Origin: Candidatus Marimicrobium litorale
Lineage (GTDB): Bacteria > Pseudomonadota > Gammaproteobacteria > Pseudomonadales > Halieaceae
DNA length: 64,000 nt
Assembly: GCF_026262645.1 (NCBI RefSeq)
Contig: NZ_SHNO01000001.1
Location: 1,922,001 to 1,986,000, forward strand
Direction: 5' to 3'
The notes beneath the pieces were generated by a model. That model was not told where the DNA came from, made no database searches, and worked only from the letters and a program-made list of their open reading frames with translations. Positions 9,582 to 19,344 of the stretch are shown here, in pieces. The first letter of the stretch is position 1. Each line of letters opens with the position of its first letter. The position numbers were made by a program, and so were the translations under genes.

Positions 9582-10690
9582 CAGAGGCTTACTATCAGCT
9601 CGGTAATCCGGTCGACCTGTTCATTATTTAAACTGGGGTATATGGGCAAACATATCACCGCGTTCGCCACGCGATGGGCGGCTAACAGCGCTTCCGGTTT
9701 AGCGCTCGGCAACCCGCGATACATCGGCATATCACTGAGCAACGGGTAAAAATAGCGTCGGCCATTAATGCCGGCGTCTATCAGCTTCTGATACAGTGCG
9801 TCGCGACTCAGGGGATAGTTTGCATCGACAAAAATCGGGAAATAGGATGCATTTCCTTTCGTGTCTGACGGCTGCTCCAGCATTGATAGGCCTTCGACAT
9901 CAGCTAGCGCTGCACGGTACCGCAATTCGATTTCGTTTCGACGCGCTAACACTGAATCAATGTAGTCGAGCTGCAGCAGCCCCATGGCCGCACTGACCTC
10001 ACTCATTTTGCCATTGATCCCCGGAGCGACGACGGTAACCTGATCCACGAAGCCAAAGTTCTTTAAATGATCAATGCGTTTCTTGCTCTTGGCGTCAGGG
10101 CTGATAATCGCACCGCCTTCGAAAGTGTTGAACACCTTGGTTGCATGGAAGCTCAATACCGATAGATCGCCATGTCGAAGCAGGCTTTCACCCTTGTATT
10201 TTACTCCGAAGGCGTGAGCCGCATCGTATATAACCTTCAGGCCGTAAGTATCGGCGATTGTCTGGATATGCTCAACGTCACAGGGATTACCGTAGCAATG
10301 CATAGGCATAATGGCGGTGGTCTGCGGGGTGATGGCTTGTTCGATGAGTCTCGCATCTAAGTTACAGGTGTCAGGATCAATATCTACGAATACCGGCTTG
10401 ATGCTATTCCACAGGAGCGAATGCGACGTGGCTGCGAAGGAATAAGGCGTCGTGATAACTTCGCCGCCAATCCTTAGCGCCTGTAACGCTGTGACCAGCG
10501 CGACGGTGCCGTTGGTAAACAGGGACAGGTATTCGACGCCAAGATAATCACATAGCGCCCGCTCTAATCGTTGGTGGAAAGGCCCATTATTGGTGAGAAC
10601 CTTGTTCTCCCATATCTGCTCCAGATAGGGAATAAACTCTTCCAGTGGCGGCAGATGGGGCTGAGTAACGTAAATGGGGGGTTCAGACAT
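9581..10690 (-). CDS. DegT/DnrJ/EryC1/StrS family aminotransferase
   Basis: The protein has 369 residues with all hallmarks of sugar aminotransferases: TNGT near residue 60 for phosphate contact, IYDAAHAFG (Asp156) for the pyridine nitrogen, and SFHATKVFNTFEGG with Lys185 as the Schiff-base lysine. The reaction would be PLP-dependent transamination of a keto nucleotide sugar, usually with glutamate as donor, to make an aminosugar for the repeat unit. It is the first full-length gene of the variable block after the MarR regulator and runs directly into the WbqC gene. Confidence 0.92.
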   Translation of the reverse strand: MSEPPIYVTQPHLPPLEEFIPYLEQIWENKVLTNNGPFHQRLERALCDYLGVEYLSLFTNGTVALVTALQALRIGGEVITTPYSFAATSHSLLWNSIKPVFVDIDPDTCNLDARLIEQAITPQTTAIMPMHCYGNPCDVEHIQTIADTYGLKVIYDAAHAFGVKYKGESLLRHGDLSVLSFHATKVFNTFEGGAIISPDAKSKKRIDHLKNFGFVDQVTVVAPGINGKMSEVSAAMGLLQLDYIDSVLARRNEIELRYRAALADVEGLSMLEQPSDTKGNASYFPIFVDANYPLSRDALYQKLIDAGINGRRYFYPLLSDMPMYRGLPSAKPEALLAAHRVANAVICLPIYPSLNNEQVDRITELIVSL

Positions 10691-10838
10691 AGCAGGGTTC
10701 TTTCTTTAATAACTGGTAGCCGAGCTACCATTGATTTCGCAACATAAAGTATGTGGTACTTCTAGATTGTATACATAATTTAAATACTTCGAATCGTTAC
10801 TCACAGAACGCGGTTGATGTGCTGCAGTCATTCATCAA
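10691..10838. other. Non-coding leader upstream of the DegT gene
   Basis: An AT-rich spacer. It contains a perfect 7-bp inverted repeat with a 3-base loop (arms 10714-10720 and 10724-10730) close to the DegT start, and TATACAAT-like sequence on the minus strand that could be a weak -10 box, although no good -35 box lies upstream. Nothing here resembles a terminator. Confidence 0.4.
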
Positions 10839-10976
10839 TCAGGTATCGATGAGGCCGTAAATGCCATTATTGTGCTTGGCAAAGTTAAATTCGGGCATAG
10901 CTGCATACAGCGATGCGTCACAACCAAGATGGCTAAACGCATGTGGGCCTAGATTGTTTACTATCTGATTTGTCAT
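10839..10976 (-). CDS. Small ORF of 45 codons after the MarR gene (possible gene remnant)
   Basis: An ATG lies 12 bases after the MarR stop, preceded by an AGGCGGG that would serve as ribosome binding site. The frame encodes 45 residues, containing LGPHAFSHLG and MPEFNFAKHNNG, and then stops; the following bases are closed in all frames. It is either a genuine small protein or the beginning of a truncated sugar-modifying gene. I do not recognise it. Confidence 0.35.
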   Translation of the reverse strand: MTNQIVNNLGPHAFSHLGCDASLYAAMPEFNFAKHNNGIYGLIDT

Positions 10977-10988
10977 CTAGAGGCCCGC

Positions 10989-11324
10989 CTAACTCACATC
11001 GACGCCTTGCGCAATTAGTTCAGACTCCAGTGACTCAATTTCGGCCTTGATCGCCTCGTACTCTTGCACCTTGCGGCGCAGGTAGCGCAGCGAAATGGCG
11101 GCTTTTGCGGTAATGCCTTTAGGTGTCAGCAAGTACACATAGGCGGCCTTGCGCTGGGAGTTTTTAAAGTTCGTGGCTTTCACCAGGCCCTTGGCCACTA
11201 AAGCCTGCACGCAGTAGTTGACCTTGCCCAGGCTTACGCCCATTTCGCTGGCAATCTCGCGCTGAGTCGCTTGCGGGTTCGCCTCAAGCAGCTTGAGGAG
11301 GGTGTATTCGGAATCTTCTGTCAT
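10989..11324 (-). CDS. EPS-associated MarR family transcriptional regulator
   Basis: The 111-residue protein is a winged-helix regulator: a helix-turn-helix at about residues 18-50 (QREIASEMGVSLGKVNYCVQ), a wing region (NSQRKAAYVYLLT), then a C-terminal coiled-coil-like helix (YEAIKAEIESLESELI). It matches the short MarR-type family found specifically in EPS loci. It lies directly behind an ops element, about 20 bases into the leader, and is the first gene of the distal transcript. The nearby 19-bp palindrome is a candidate operator, though this is inference. Confidence 0.85.
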   Translation of the reverse strand: MTEDSEYTLLKLLEANPQATQREIASEMGVSLGKVNYCVQALVAKGLVKATNFKNSQRKAAYVYLLTPKGITAKAAISLRYLRRKVQEYEAIKAEIESLESELIAQGVDVS

Positions 11325-11344
11325 ACCGGTTTATCTGCTTTTGG

Positions 11345-11356
11345 CACGCTACCGCC
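11345..11356 (-). promoter_or_regulatory. ops element (RfaH recruitment site)
   Basis: The minus strand reads GGCGGTAGCGTG, identical at all 12 positions to the operon polarity suppressor element of E. coli. It is preceded by CCAGGG and followed by CC, as in the 3' part of JUMPstart sequences. It lies between the RfaH-like gene and the MarR gene, 20 bases ahead of the latter's start, and faces the direction of transcription. In known systems RNA polymerase pauses here and RfaH binds the exposed non-template strand, suppressing termination over many kilobases downstream. Confidence 0.88.
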
Positions 11357-11400
11357 CCACCCTGGTTCTTTTCACGGGCGCAATGCGGCGTTGTGTTGAC

Positions 11401-11419
11401 GTGTTCAACAGTTGAACAC
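11401..11419. promoter_or_regulatory. Perfect 19-bp palindrome, candidate operator
   Basis: GTGTTCAAC-A-GTTGAACAC has 9-bp arms around one central base. The central gap is too short for an RNA hairpin, so a dimeric DNA-binding protein is the natural reader. It lies between the RfaH-like stop and the ops element. A weak promoter-like TTGCAA followed by an AT-rich stretch lies just upstream on the minus strand. The adjacent MarR-type regulator is the obvious candidate ligand, as autoregulation is common in that family. Confidence 0.6.
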
Positions 11420-11481
11420 AGGTTGCTAATAAAGAAAAGTCTTAGCTTGCAAAAGGCGTTTAACGCGGAGCCAGTGGCTAG

Positions 11482-11985
11482 CTACAGCGCATTCAGCGCA
11501 TTAATAGGCACCTCGACAGTGTTTTTTCGCCCCAGTAACTCGATCAGAATCAGGGCGCGCGCCTCGGGCTGGCCGCCTTCAAACACAGCCGTGAGTCCTG
11601 CAAAGGCGCCCTCTAACACCACCACTTTATCGCCAGCCCGAAAAGGCCAGCTTTCCTCGCCCGGCTCAGCGCCCTGCACCGCCTCTAACTCTTGTAAGTA
11701 GTGCACGACGGCATCGGGCACCGGCCTGAGTACATTGCCGAAACGCACCAACCCCGAAACGCCTAGCGTTGAACGCACCGGCGCCAGACTCTGTTGATTA
11801 ACATCAGCGTGTATAAACAGATAACGGGGAAACAGTGGCTCGACAGATGTTGTCCAGGCCACCCGCCTGCGCTTGCGGACTGCTATCATCGGCAGATAGG
11901 CGGCATAACCCTGGCGCTGAAGCTGTTCCTTAGCGGTGCTTTCTTGCCGGGGCTTAGCCTGCACCACAAACCATTGCATACTCAT
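11482..11985 (-). CDS. rfaH: RfaH/NusG-like transcription antiterminator
   Basis: The 167-residue protein has an NGN domain (WFVVQAKPRQESTAKEQL at residues 5-22, then EPLFPRYLFI near 50-58) and a KOW domain (RAGDKVVVLEGAFAGLTAVF, residues 116-135). The KPRQE and LFPRYLF features are those of RfaH-type paralogs rather than housekeeping NusG. RfaH binds RNA polymerase paused at ops, prevents termination and can couple the ribosome to the transcript. Here its gene immediately precedes a perfect ops element, so it should control the genes to the left. It could equally be called a locus-specific NusG paralog (LoaP/UpxY-like), but the ops match favours RfaH. Confidence 0.87.
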   Translation of the reverse strand: MSMQWFVVQAKPRQESTAKEQLQRQGYAAYLPMIAVRKRRRVAWTTSVEPLFPRYLFIHADVNQQSLAPVRSTLGVSGLVRFGNVLRPVPDAVVHYLQELEAVQGAEPGEESWPFRAGDKVVVLEGAFAGLTAVFEGGQPEARALILIELLGRKNTVEVPINALNAL

Positions 11986-12008
11986 TTGCGTTGGTATCCG
12001 AAATTAAG

Positions 12009-12026
12009 GGCCCGGAGAGTCGGGCC
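12009..12026 (-). terminator. Hairpin between the ligase-family and RfaH-like genes (possible attenuator)
   Basis: A 6-bp GC-only stem (GGCCCG / CGGGCC) with a six-base loop is followed on the minus strand by CTTAATTT. The tract is a poor U-run, so termination would be partial at most. Its place between the machinery block and the antiterminator gene makes partial attenuation plausible. Confidence 0.4.
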
Positions 12027-12052
12027 TAAGTGTGTGTTGCCTGTATTTCGCA

Positions 12053-13546
12053 CTAATCCATAAACGGGTTGCGCTCGGGCTCGGCTGCTTGCGGCAACAG
12101 AGCGACTTTGCGCAGCCCCTCCTCTGCGGGGGCTACCGCCGATTCGCCTTTGCGTTTGGTGCGCTGCCTAGACGCAGTCGGCTCCCGGTAAGGGTGCAGA
12201 TACACTCCTGCTAAAAAAGCGAAGTAGACCATATTGGCCGGCACAAACAGGTTGTAGTCTACCGTCTCGTGTAACAGCATCAGCAGCAGGCCCAGCCCCG
12301 CGCCCACCTGTATATACCGAAATTCGCCCCAGTCACCGCGCTTCCACAGGCTAAACCACCGTGCAAAATACAGCGCGAGGAAGCCCACTATCAGCGCAAT
12401 GGCCACTATGCCACCATTGTAAATCCACTCCAGGTAGCTGTTATGGGCCCGATTAATAAAGTAATTGGCCTGACTGAGGTCTTGAAAGCGGGCAAAGGTT
12501 TGCTGAAACGTGCCAGTGCCGGCCCCGAGGGGAAAGAACTGGCCGATACCCTCAAACACGCCGTCAAATATAATCCAACGGCCATTCGATAGCGGGCCGC
12601 TTACCGTAAAACGCTCCAACACTGTGCCCAGGCCGATGGCGATCGCCAGGCCCACCGCAAGCGACACGATAACCCCGGTGCGGCCAAACGTGTTGCCCCC
12701 GCCGATGCGACGGGAAAATACTGCGCTCACCAGCAAAACACCCACTAGCGTGAGCACAATGCCGGTGCGGGAGCGGGTAAAAATAATCGCCAGTAACAGC
12801 AGCAGTGCGATCGCGCCATAAGAAAACGCACGATGCCCGTCGGCCGTTGCATAATACTGCATGCGCTCACGCAGGCTCCTGCCCTGCTGCGCCGGGGTCT
12901 GCCGACCGAGGGTGGCCATAAACAGCGCCAGGCTCAACATCAACGACAGATACAGAAATCCGGCAAAATTGTTGCGGCTGGTGTAAGTGCCCACCGCATT
13001 GCCATTGCCATATTCATAGCCCAGGTAAAATACCGGCGATGGCGACGAGCCAAACTGCATCAGGCCGAGCACCGCCTGGAACGTTGCGACCACCAGCATG
13101 AGTGTCACCAGCTTCTGCAGCGTGCGCACCGAGGTCGCTCTTGTCAGCAGATACACCGCTATCGGCACCAATAACATCAACCAGCCCGACAGGGTTTCGC
13201 GCGCAATGATCGACAACGTCACCACGCCCTGATCGACTGCTGCCGCCTGCTGCGCCAGAAAATACTCTGCCTGCCCCGGCAGATCTACCCGGCTCAGCCC
13301 AGGCAAGGGTAGCAATTGCAACAGCGGAAAAACCGCTAACGCGGCCAGCAGAACAACCTCTACACGCCGCAACAGAATGCGGCGCTCAGTGCCCCACCAC
13401 AGGGCCAAAAACCCGGCCACCGCCAGCAATTCGAGCAGCAGCGCGGCCAGCGGGATCTTGCCGGAGCGGAACAGGGGCGCCAGCAGTATAAACGCGGCCA
13501 GCAATACCTGTGGCGCCCTGCTGGCAATTGACGACGAGGCATTCAT
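12053..13546 (-). CDS. O-antigen ligase / polymerase family membrane protein
   Basis: The 497-residue protein has about twelve hydrophobic segments and a large loop with the Wzy_C/WaaL signature: GAGTGTFQQTF followed by RAHNSYLEWIYNGG. The His-Asn-Ser-Tyr motif is the most conserved part of the family. A basic, hydrophilic C-terminal tail of about 50 residues follows the last membrane segment. It lies in the machinery block after the TPR gene, with which it overlaps by four bases (ATGA). It may polymerise the EPS or ligate it to an acceptor. A frameshifted copy of its 3' end lies near 23.1-23.3 kb. Confidence 0.87.
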   Translation of the reverse strand: MNASSSIASRAPQVLLAAFILLAPLFRSGKIPLAALLLELLAVAGFLALWWGTERRILLRRVEVVLLAALAVFPLLQLLPLPGLSRVDLPGQAEYFLAQQAAAVDQGVVTLSIIARETLSGWLMLLVPIAVYLLTRATSVRTLQKLVTLMLVVATFQAVLGLMQFGSSPSPVFYLGYEYGNGNAVGTYTSRNNFAGFLYLSLMLSLALFMATLGRQTPAQQGRSLRERMQYYATADGHRAFSYGAIALLLLLAIIFTRSRTGIVLTLVGVLLVSAVFSRRIGGGNTFGRTGVIVSLAVGLAIAIGLGTVLERFTVSGPLSNGRWIIFDGVFEGIGQFFPLGAGTGTFQQTFARFQDLSQANYFINRAHNSYLEWIYNGGIVAIALIVGFLALYFARWFSLWKRGDWGEFRYIQVGAGLGLLLMLLHETVDYNLFVPANMVYFAFLAGVYLHPYREPTASRQRTKRKGESAVAPAEEGLRKVALLPQAAEPERNPFMD

Positions 13547-14825
13547 CGTTTGCGTTCAATCCTTAAGGCATCCACCCACAGGGTGCCTTCTATCTCGTGG
13601 TCTACGTCGCGCGTGCCCACCGACCTTAGCGTCAACACCTGGCCGACACAGTCCGCGGGCACCGTAATATCAAAGACAAAATCGCGCCAGTCGCCGGTGC
13701 CGGCAAAGGTGTCACTGTTGCCGAGTAGTCCGCGAGCCCCTGCATTGCAGTCAACACGCCACTGCAACCCACGGCGGGCCTTCAAAGTGTCCGGCCGTAC
13801 CCTGCCGCTGAACGCATAGGTGCCTTCGCTCAGGTACAGGTTTTGGCTGAGGTGCCTGAACCGAATACGCTTGCCGCTAAACGACACACGCAAGGCGGTG
13901 TCGCCTTCCGATCCGTAGGTATCACCCGAGGTAATGCGTATACCGCTGTTTTTGGGCGGGGAGGCGCGCCATTCAAAGCCGGTTTTGTTGACGATTTCGC
14001 GCTCAAATCCGCCGTCAAACACATACCCCAGGTATTGCATATCCTCTTTATCCAGACCATTCACCCAGTACAGATAGGCCTCGGCAATCAACTCGTCTTT
14101 GCGCAGGCGACCGATATACAGGTCACGTTCACGCGCACTCAATGGCACCTGCGTCGACGCCTCGCGCATCTCAACCAAGGCTGTCACAGTGGCCACGTTC
14201 TCTGCATTGGAAGCAGCGTACTTAAAAAAAGCCTCCCACCACGGGTAGATTGAAGGATTTTCGGTGATGGGCAGCAGCGCGCCCTGGGTTTGCGCTTGCG
14301 CCGCAATGCCCAGTAGCTGCGGAAAGTAGCTCTCCCGCAGTCCTCTCTGGTTGCCGACCAGCGCTGTGGCCAAATGCTGCACCGCCTGCTCGATGTTTTC
14401 GCGCGCAGACCAGTACACCGCCAGATCTAACTGCACGGCATATTGCACCGGCATCAGTGTGTTGGCCACCGTTGCCAGACGGTCGCCTTGTGCTACGTTA
14501 TCGTCTGCTAAGTACAGGGCAGCCACGTCCATTTGCGGCCGCGCGTCTGCCGGGTTGGCTGCAATGGCGGCTTGCAGCAGCGGCAGCGCCGCGGCGGGCT
14601 GCTCTTGCCGTATCGCATTAGCACCTGATTGCGCCAGCGCCGCCGGGTGATGCTGATCCCACCACAGCGCCGTTTGCAACTGTTCGGGGTCGCCATCACG
14701 GGCCTGTGCGACAAAAAAATCGGATAAATTGATGCTCAATATCTGCCACGTCACCACAGCGGCAATCACGACCAGCGCCGTTCGCCTGCCGGTCACGCCT
14801 GCATGACTGTCATTTAACCGCGCAC

Positions 14826-14829
<4 letters not shown>
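13543..14829 (-). CDS. Membrane-anchored TPR protein with C-terminal jelly-roll-like domain
   Basis: The 428-residue protein begins with one membrane segment (residues about 16-35), followed by helical repeats of TPR type (for example [22 protein letters not shown] near residue 75 and [18 protein letters not shown]) up to about residue 260. The last 150 residues are beta-rich ([43 protein letters not shown]) in the manner of carbohydrate-binding jelly rolls. It is expected in the periplasm. It overlaps both neighbours by four bases, so it is co-translated with the J-domain and ligase-family proteins and probably acts with them in assembly. I do not know a named family. Confidence 0.72.
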
Positions 14830-16280
<1,451 letters not shown>

Positions 16281-16294
16281 TGTCGTTGAGGTGC

Positions 16295-18577
16295 TCAGGC
16301 GCGTTGCCCATCATCGCTGTCGCCACCGTAAGAATAGCCATAGCCATAGCCATAGCCATAGCCATAGCCATCACCCGATTTTTTCAGGTCAAACTTGGTC
16401 AACACCGTGCCCAGTATGCTGGCACGCGAATGCTGCAGGCGCTTTACGCCGGCCTCGAATGCGCCCGTGCGGGTGCTATTAGCGGCCGCCACCATAATCG
16501 TCGCCTGCACGGCATCAGCAATAATCACCGCATCCGCCAGGCCCAGCAGTGGCGGGCTGTCGATAATCACATAGTCAAACCGCTGGGCGCCCAGCGCCAC
16601 CAGCTCTACCAGCTTGCCGCCTTGCAGTAATTCTGCGGGGTTGGGCGGTACCGGCCCTGCCGTCATCGTAAACAGCCCGGGAATGCCTAACGACTGGGTC
16701 ACCTCTGCCGGGTCTGCATTGCCCGTCAGGTAGTTGGTCAGCCCTTTTTCGTTGGGGCAGCGGAACAATTTGTGCAGTGATGGGTTGCGCAGGTCACCGT
16801 CAATCAGCAGTACCTTGCTGCCGGTCTGGGTAAAATTGATCGCGATATTCACCGCGGTGGTGGTTTTACCCTCGTTAGGCACGACGCTGGTGAACTGCAT
16901 GACCTTGGGGGCGCCCTCGGCGGTAGAAAACGTGAGCGCCGTGCGCATGGAGCGATAAGCCTCGGCCAGCGCCGAGGTGGGCTCCTGATAGGCCATTAAA
17001 GCGACATCATAATCCGTTACTTCTTTAGCGTTCAGGTTGGGAATGATGCCCAGCACCGGTTTATTCAGCAGTTTCTCCAGGTCGGCACCCGATTTAATGC
17101 TGTCGTCCATCACTTCAAACAAAAACGCGATCGCCGCGCCCAGCATCAGGCCCAACACCAGTGCGAGCGCCGCATTGAGTGTCATATTCGGCTTAAACCG
17201 GTTGCGCGGCACTTCAGCGCGGTCGATCACGGAAATATTATTGTTGCTGGCACCGGCGGCCACGCCCACCTCTTTCAAGCGTTGCAACAGGCCGTCGTAG
17301 AGCTCGCGGTTGGTATCAACACCGCGGCTCAGCGTTTTAAAATCGACACTGTTGGCTTCCAGATCAAGGATTTCCGCACGGGTTGACGTAATACGCTCTG
17401 ACAGCATCGCCTCTTCACGCATCTTGGCCTGGTACTTCACCTTAATGCCGTCGCGGATGTGCCCGATCTCCTTGCTCACCTCAAGATCAAGCTGTGCGAT
17501 CTTTTCCTGCAGCTGCAGCATTTTCGGGTAATCCGGCTTGTAGATTTTCCGATTCTCCTGATACTCAGAGGTTAAATCGGCGCGCTGCTGCTTCAAGTTC
17601 TGGATTACCCCACTCTCCAGCATCTCGGCGAGGCTGGCCATACTGGCGCTCAGCATCTCCTGATACTGTGATTCTGCCGCAAAGCGTTGGGATTCCACCT
17701 GCACCTGGGCCCGGTTCATCTCCTTCAACTTCTCCGTCAGAATGCCCAGCTTGTCATCCCGATTGATAATGCCGCGCTCCTGCGTGTAAGCGACCATTGC
17801 GCGTTCGGAATCTTCCAAATCGGCCCGCACCTGTTTGAGGCGTTCTTCGAGAAAGCCCTTGGCATAGGCCGAGGCCTCAAAGCGACGCTCCAGGCTCATA
17901 TCCACAAACGACGCCGCAATGGCGTTCGCCACCAGGGCGGCCTCGGCGGGGTCGGGGCTTTCGTAATACAGCCGCACCAGACGGGAGTTACTAATGGGCG
18001 CGACGGACAGGTTGCCCAGAAACACGGCTTCCAGGTCTCGCGGCAATGCGTCCTGTGGCGCCTCCGCAGGGCCACTGAACCACCCTTTCACACTGCCAAT
18101 GAGGCCGGCGATAAAGCTGGGCTCCGCGTCATCTGGCACCATAGCGCCGGATTCGTGCAGCCCCAGCTGGTCGATCACGCGCCGCGCCAGTGTGCGGCTT
18201 TGCAACAGCTCGTACTGGGTTTGGTAGAAATCCCTGGAGCCTGATGACTCCTCGCTGGTCACCCCTTGATACTCCACTACCTTGCCCGCGTCCCGCTCAA
18301 TTTGCAGCACCGTAGTGGCGCGAAAAATCGGCGTCATCATCGTCGTGGCGATAATCGTGGCGACCAGCAACACGCCCGCCGTGATAAAGATCGTCCAGCG
18401 CCGACGCCACAGCAGGTTCCATATCTCGCGCAGGTCTATGAAATCATCATCATCAACCGGGGCGGCCGCTGGCGCGGCAATCGCCTGCTCGTAACGCGCC
18501 AACTGATTTTTCAGCTCAGCAATCATCAGTTGCTGATCAGCGGGCACGGGATTAGTAGGCGGAGACTCTGAACTCAT
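16295..18577 (-). CDS. Polysaccharide co-polymerase / BY-type tyrosine autokinase
   Basis: The 760-residue protein joins a Wzz domain to a bacterial tyrosine kinase. The Wzz part starts near residue 47 ([15 protein letters not shown]) with the first membrane helix, continues through a long periplasmic coiled-coil, and ends with a second helix ([17 protein letters not shown]). The kinase part has Walker A ([13 protein letters not shown]), Walker A' ([10 protein letters not shown]) and Walker B ([14 protein letters not shown]). The C-terminus has a run of seven tyrosines in GY repeats, the autophosphorylation cluster. Such kinases control chain length and export, opposed by a CpsB-type phosphatase, whose gene lies upstream in the same locus. 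Confidence 0.95.
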   Translation of the reverse strand: MSSESPPTNPVPADQQLMIAELKNQLARYEQAIAAPAAAPVDDDDFIDLREIWNLLWRRRWTIFITAGVLLVATIIATTMMTPIFRATTVLQIERDAGKVVEYQGVTSEESSGSRDFYQTQYELLQSRTLARRVIDQLGLHESGAMVPDDAEPSFIAGLIGSVKGWFSGPAEAPQDALPRDLEAVFLGNLSVAPISNSRLVRLYYESPDPAEAALVANAIAASFVDMSLERRFEASAYAKGFLEERLKQVRADLEDSERAMVAYTQERGIINRDDKLGILTEKLKEMNRAQVQVESQRFAAESQYQEMLSASMASLAEMLESGVIQNLKQQRADLTSEYQENRKIYKPDYPKMLQLQEKIAQLDLEVSKEIGHIRDGIKVKYQAKMREEAMLSERITSTRAEILDLEANSVDFKTLSRGVDTNRELYDGLLQRLKEVGVAAGASNNNISVIDRAEVPRNRFKPNMTLNAALALVLGLMLGAAIAFLFEVMDDSIKSGADLEKLLNKPVLGIIPNLNAKEVTDYDVALMAYQEPTSALAEAYRSMRTALTFSTAEGAPKVMQFTSVVPNEGKTTTAVNIAINFTQTGSKVLLIDGDLRNPSLHKLFRCPNEKGLTNYLTGNADPAEVTQSLGIPGLFTMTAGPVPPNPAELLQGGKLVELVALGAQRFDYVIIDSPPLLGLADAVIIADAVQATIMVAAANSTRTGAFEAGVKRLQHSRASILGTVLTKFDLKKSGDGYGYGYGYGYGYSYGGDSDDGQRA
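16334..16369 (-). repeat. Six perfect hexamer units encoding the Gly-Tyr kinase tail
   Basis: The plus strand has six perfect ATAGCC units, read on the minus strand as GGCTAT and encoding six Gly-Tyr pairs; a Ser-Tyr pair follows, giving seven tyrosines. A perfect short repeat of this kind can change unit number by slippage while keeping the frame, which would alter the number of phosphorylation sites. Confidence 0.9.
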
Positions 18578-18594
18578 GAATTATTTAAACCTTG

Positions 18595-19290
18595 CTAAAA
18601 TTGGGCGAAGCCGACAAAGCCGCGCAGGGTGTCCGTAATACCCTTGATAAACGATTTGCTGCCGGAGACCGGCACCACCACCTTATCGTTGCCAATGATT
18701 TCCGGGTCGACGGTAGTGCCCGCCAATACGTCTTCCAGATTCACCACGTAACCCACTACGGCGCCGGATTCATCGGAGCGAAACACCACGACCTCTTCTT
18801 CATCGGCCAGCGCGCCGGCGTCACCGGCCATGGCGAGTGCCTGCAGCAGCGTGGTTTTGCCCTTTAGCGGATAGACGCCGGGGTTCGTCACATGCCCCAG
18901 TACGGTAATCTGGTGGCTGACATATTCCATGACATCAATGTTCACCTGCGGGTCTTGCAAATAGTCCTCGGCATAAAGCTCAGCGATCAAATCCTCAGAC
19001 TGCTCCCGACTCAAGCCCGCCACCTTCACCAGGCCTATCAGGGGCATTTTGATATAGCCAGCGGCGTTAATACGCTCGGTACCCGAGAGCTCATCCACCT
19101 GAAAAACATCAATTTGCAGCAGGTCTGAGGGGCCGAGGATGTAGTCGCTGGTCGACAGTTCGACGGCACCGCTGCCGTCTTCCGGCGTCAGGGGCATAGG
19201 GGTACTCATCATCTCAGGGCCCGCCGACCACGCCAGCGACATACCGCCCAGCAGTAGCCCAACGACACAGCAATACCTAGCAATTTTCAT
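18595..19290 (-). CDS. Wza-like polysaccharide export protein (copy 2)
   Basis: From the internal ATG, which is preceded by a GGGTGG-type binding site and directly begins a signal peptide, the protein has 231 residues. A signal peptide of the ordinary type (no lipobox cysteine) is followed by the Poly_export domain (YILGPSDLLQIDVFQVDELSG ... GYIKMPLIGLVKVAGLS) and one SLBB-type domain (ITVLGHVTNPGVYPLKGKTTLLQALA). It is closely similar to the gene before it, including the end KGITDTLRGFVGF. Wza-type proteins form the outer-membrane export channel. It lies 17 bases ahead of the BY-kinase gene. Confidence 0.9.
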   Translation of the reverse strand: MKIARYCCVVGLLLGGMSLAWSAGPEMMSTPMPLTPEDGSGAVELSTSDYILGPSDLLQIDVFQVDELSGTERINAAGYIKMPLIGLVKVAGLSREQSEDLIAELYAEDYLQDPQVNIDVMEYVSHQITVLGHVTNPGVYPLKGKTTLLQALAMAGDAGALADEEEVVVFRSDESGAVVGYVVNLEDVLAGTTVDPEIIGNDKVVVPVSGSKSFIKGITDTLRGFVGFAQF

Positions 19291-19344
19291 AGTACCACCC
19301 ACCCCATAATACGCCGCGCATTATCGCATAGCGCGCTGTTACCC

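Noticed and set aside
12131-12140. A second GGCGGTAGC on the minus strand, nine bases like ops
   Set aside because: It lies inside the ligase-family coding sequence, lacks the final GTG and is not in a leader, so coincidence is more likely.
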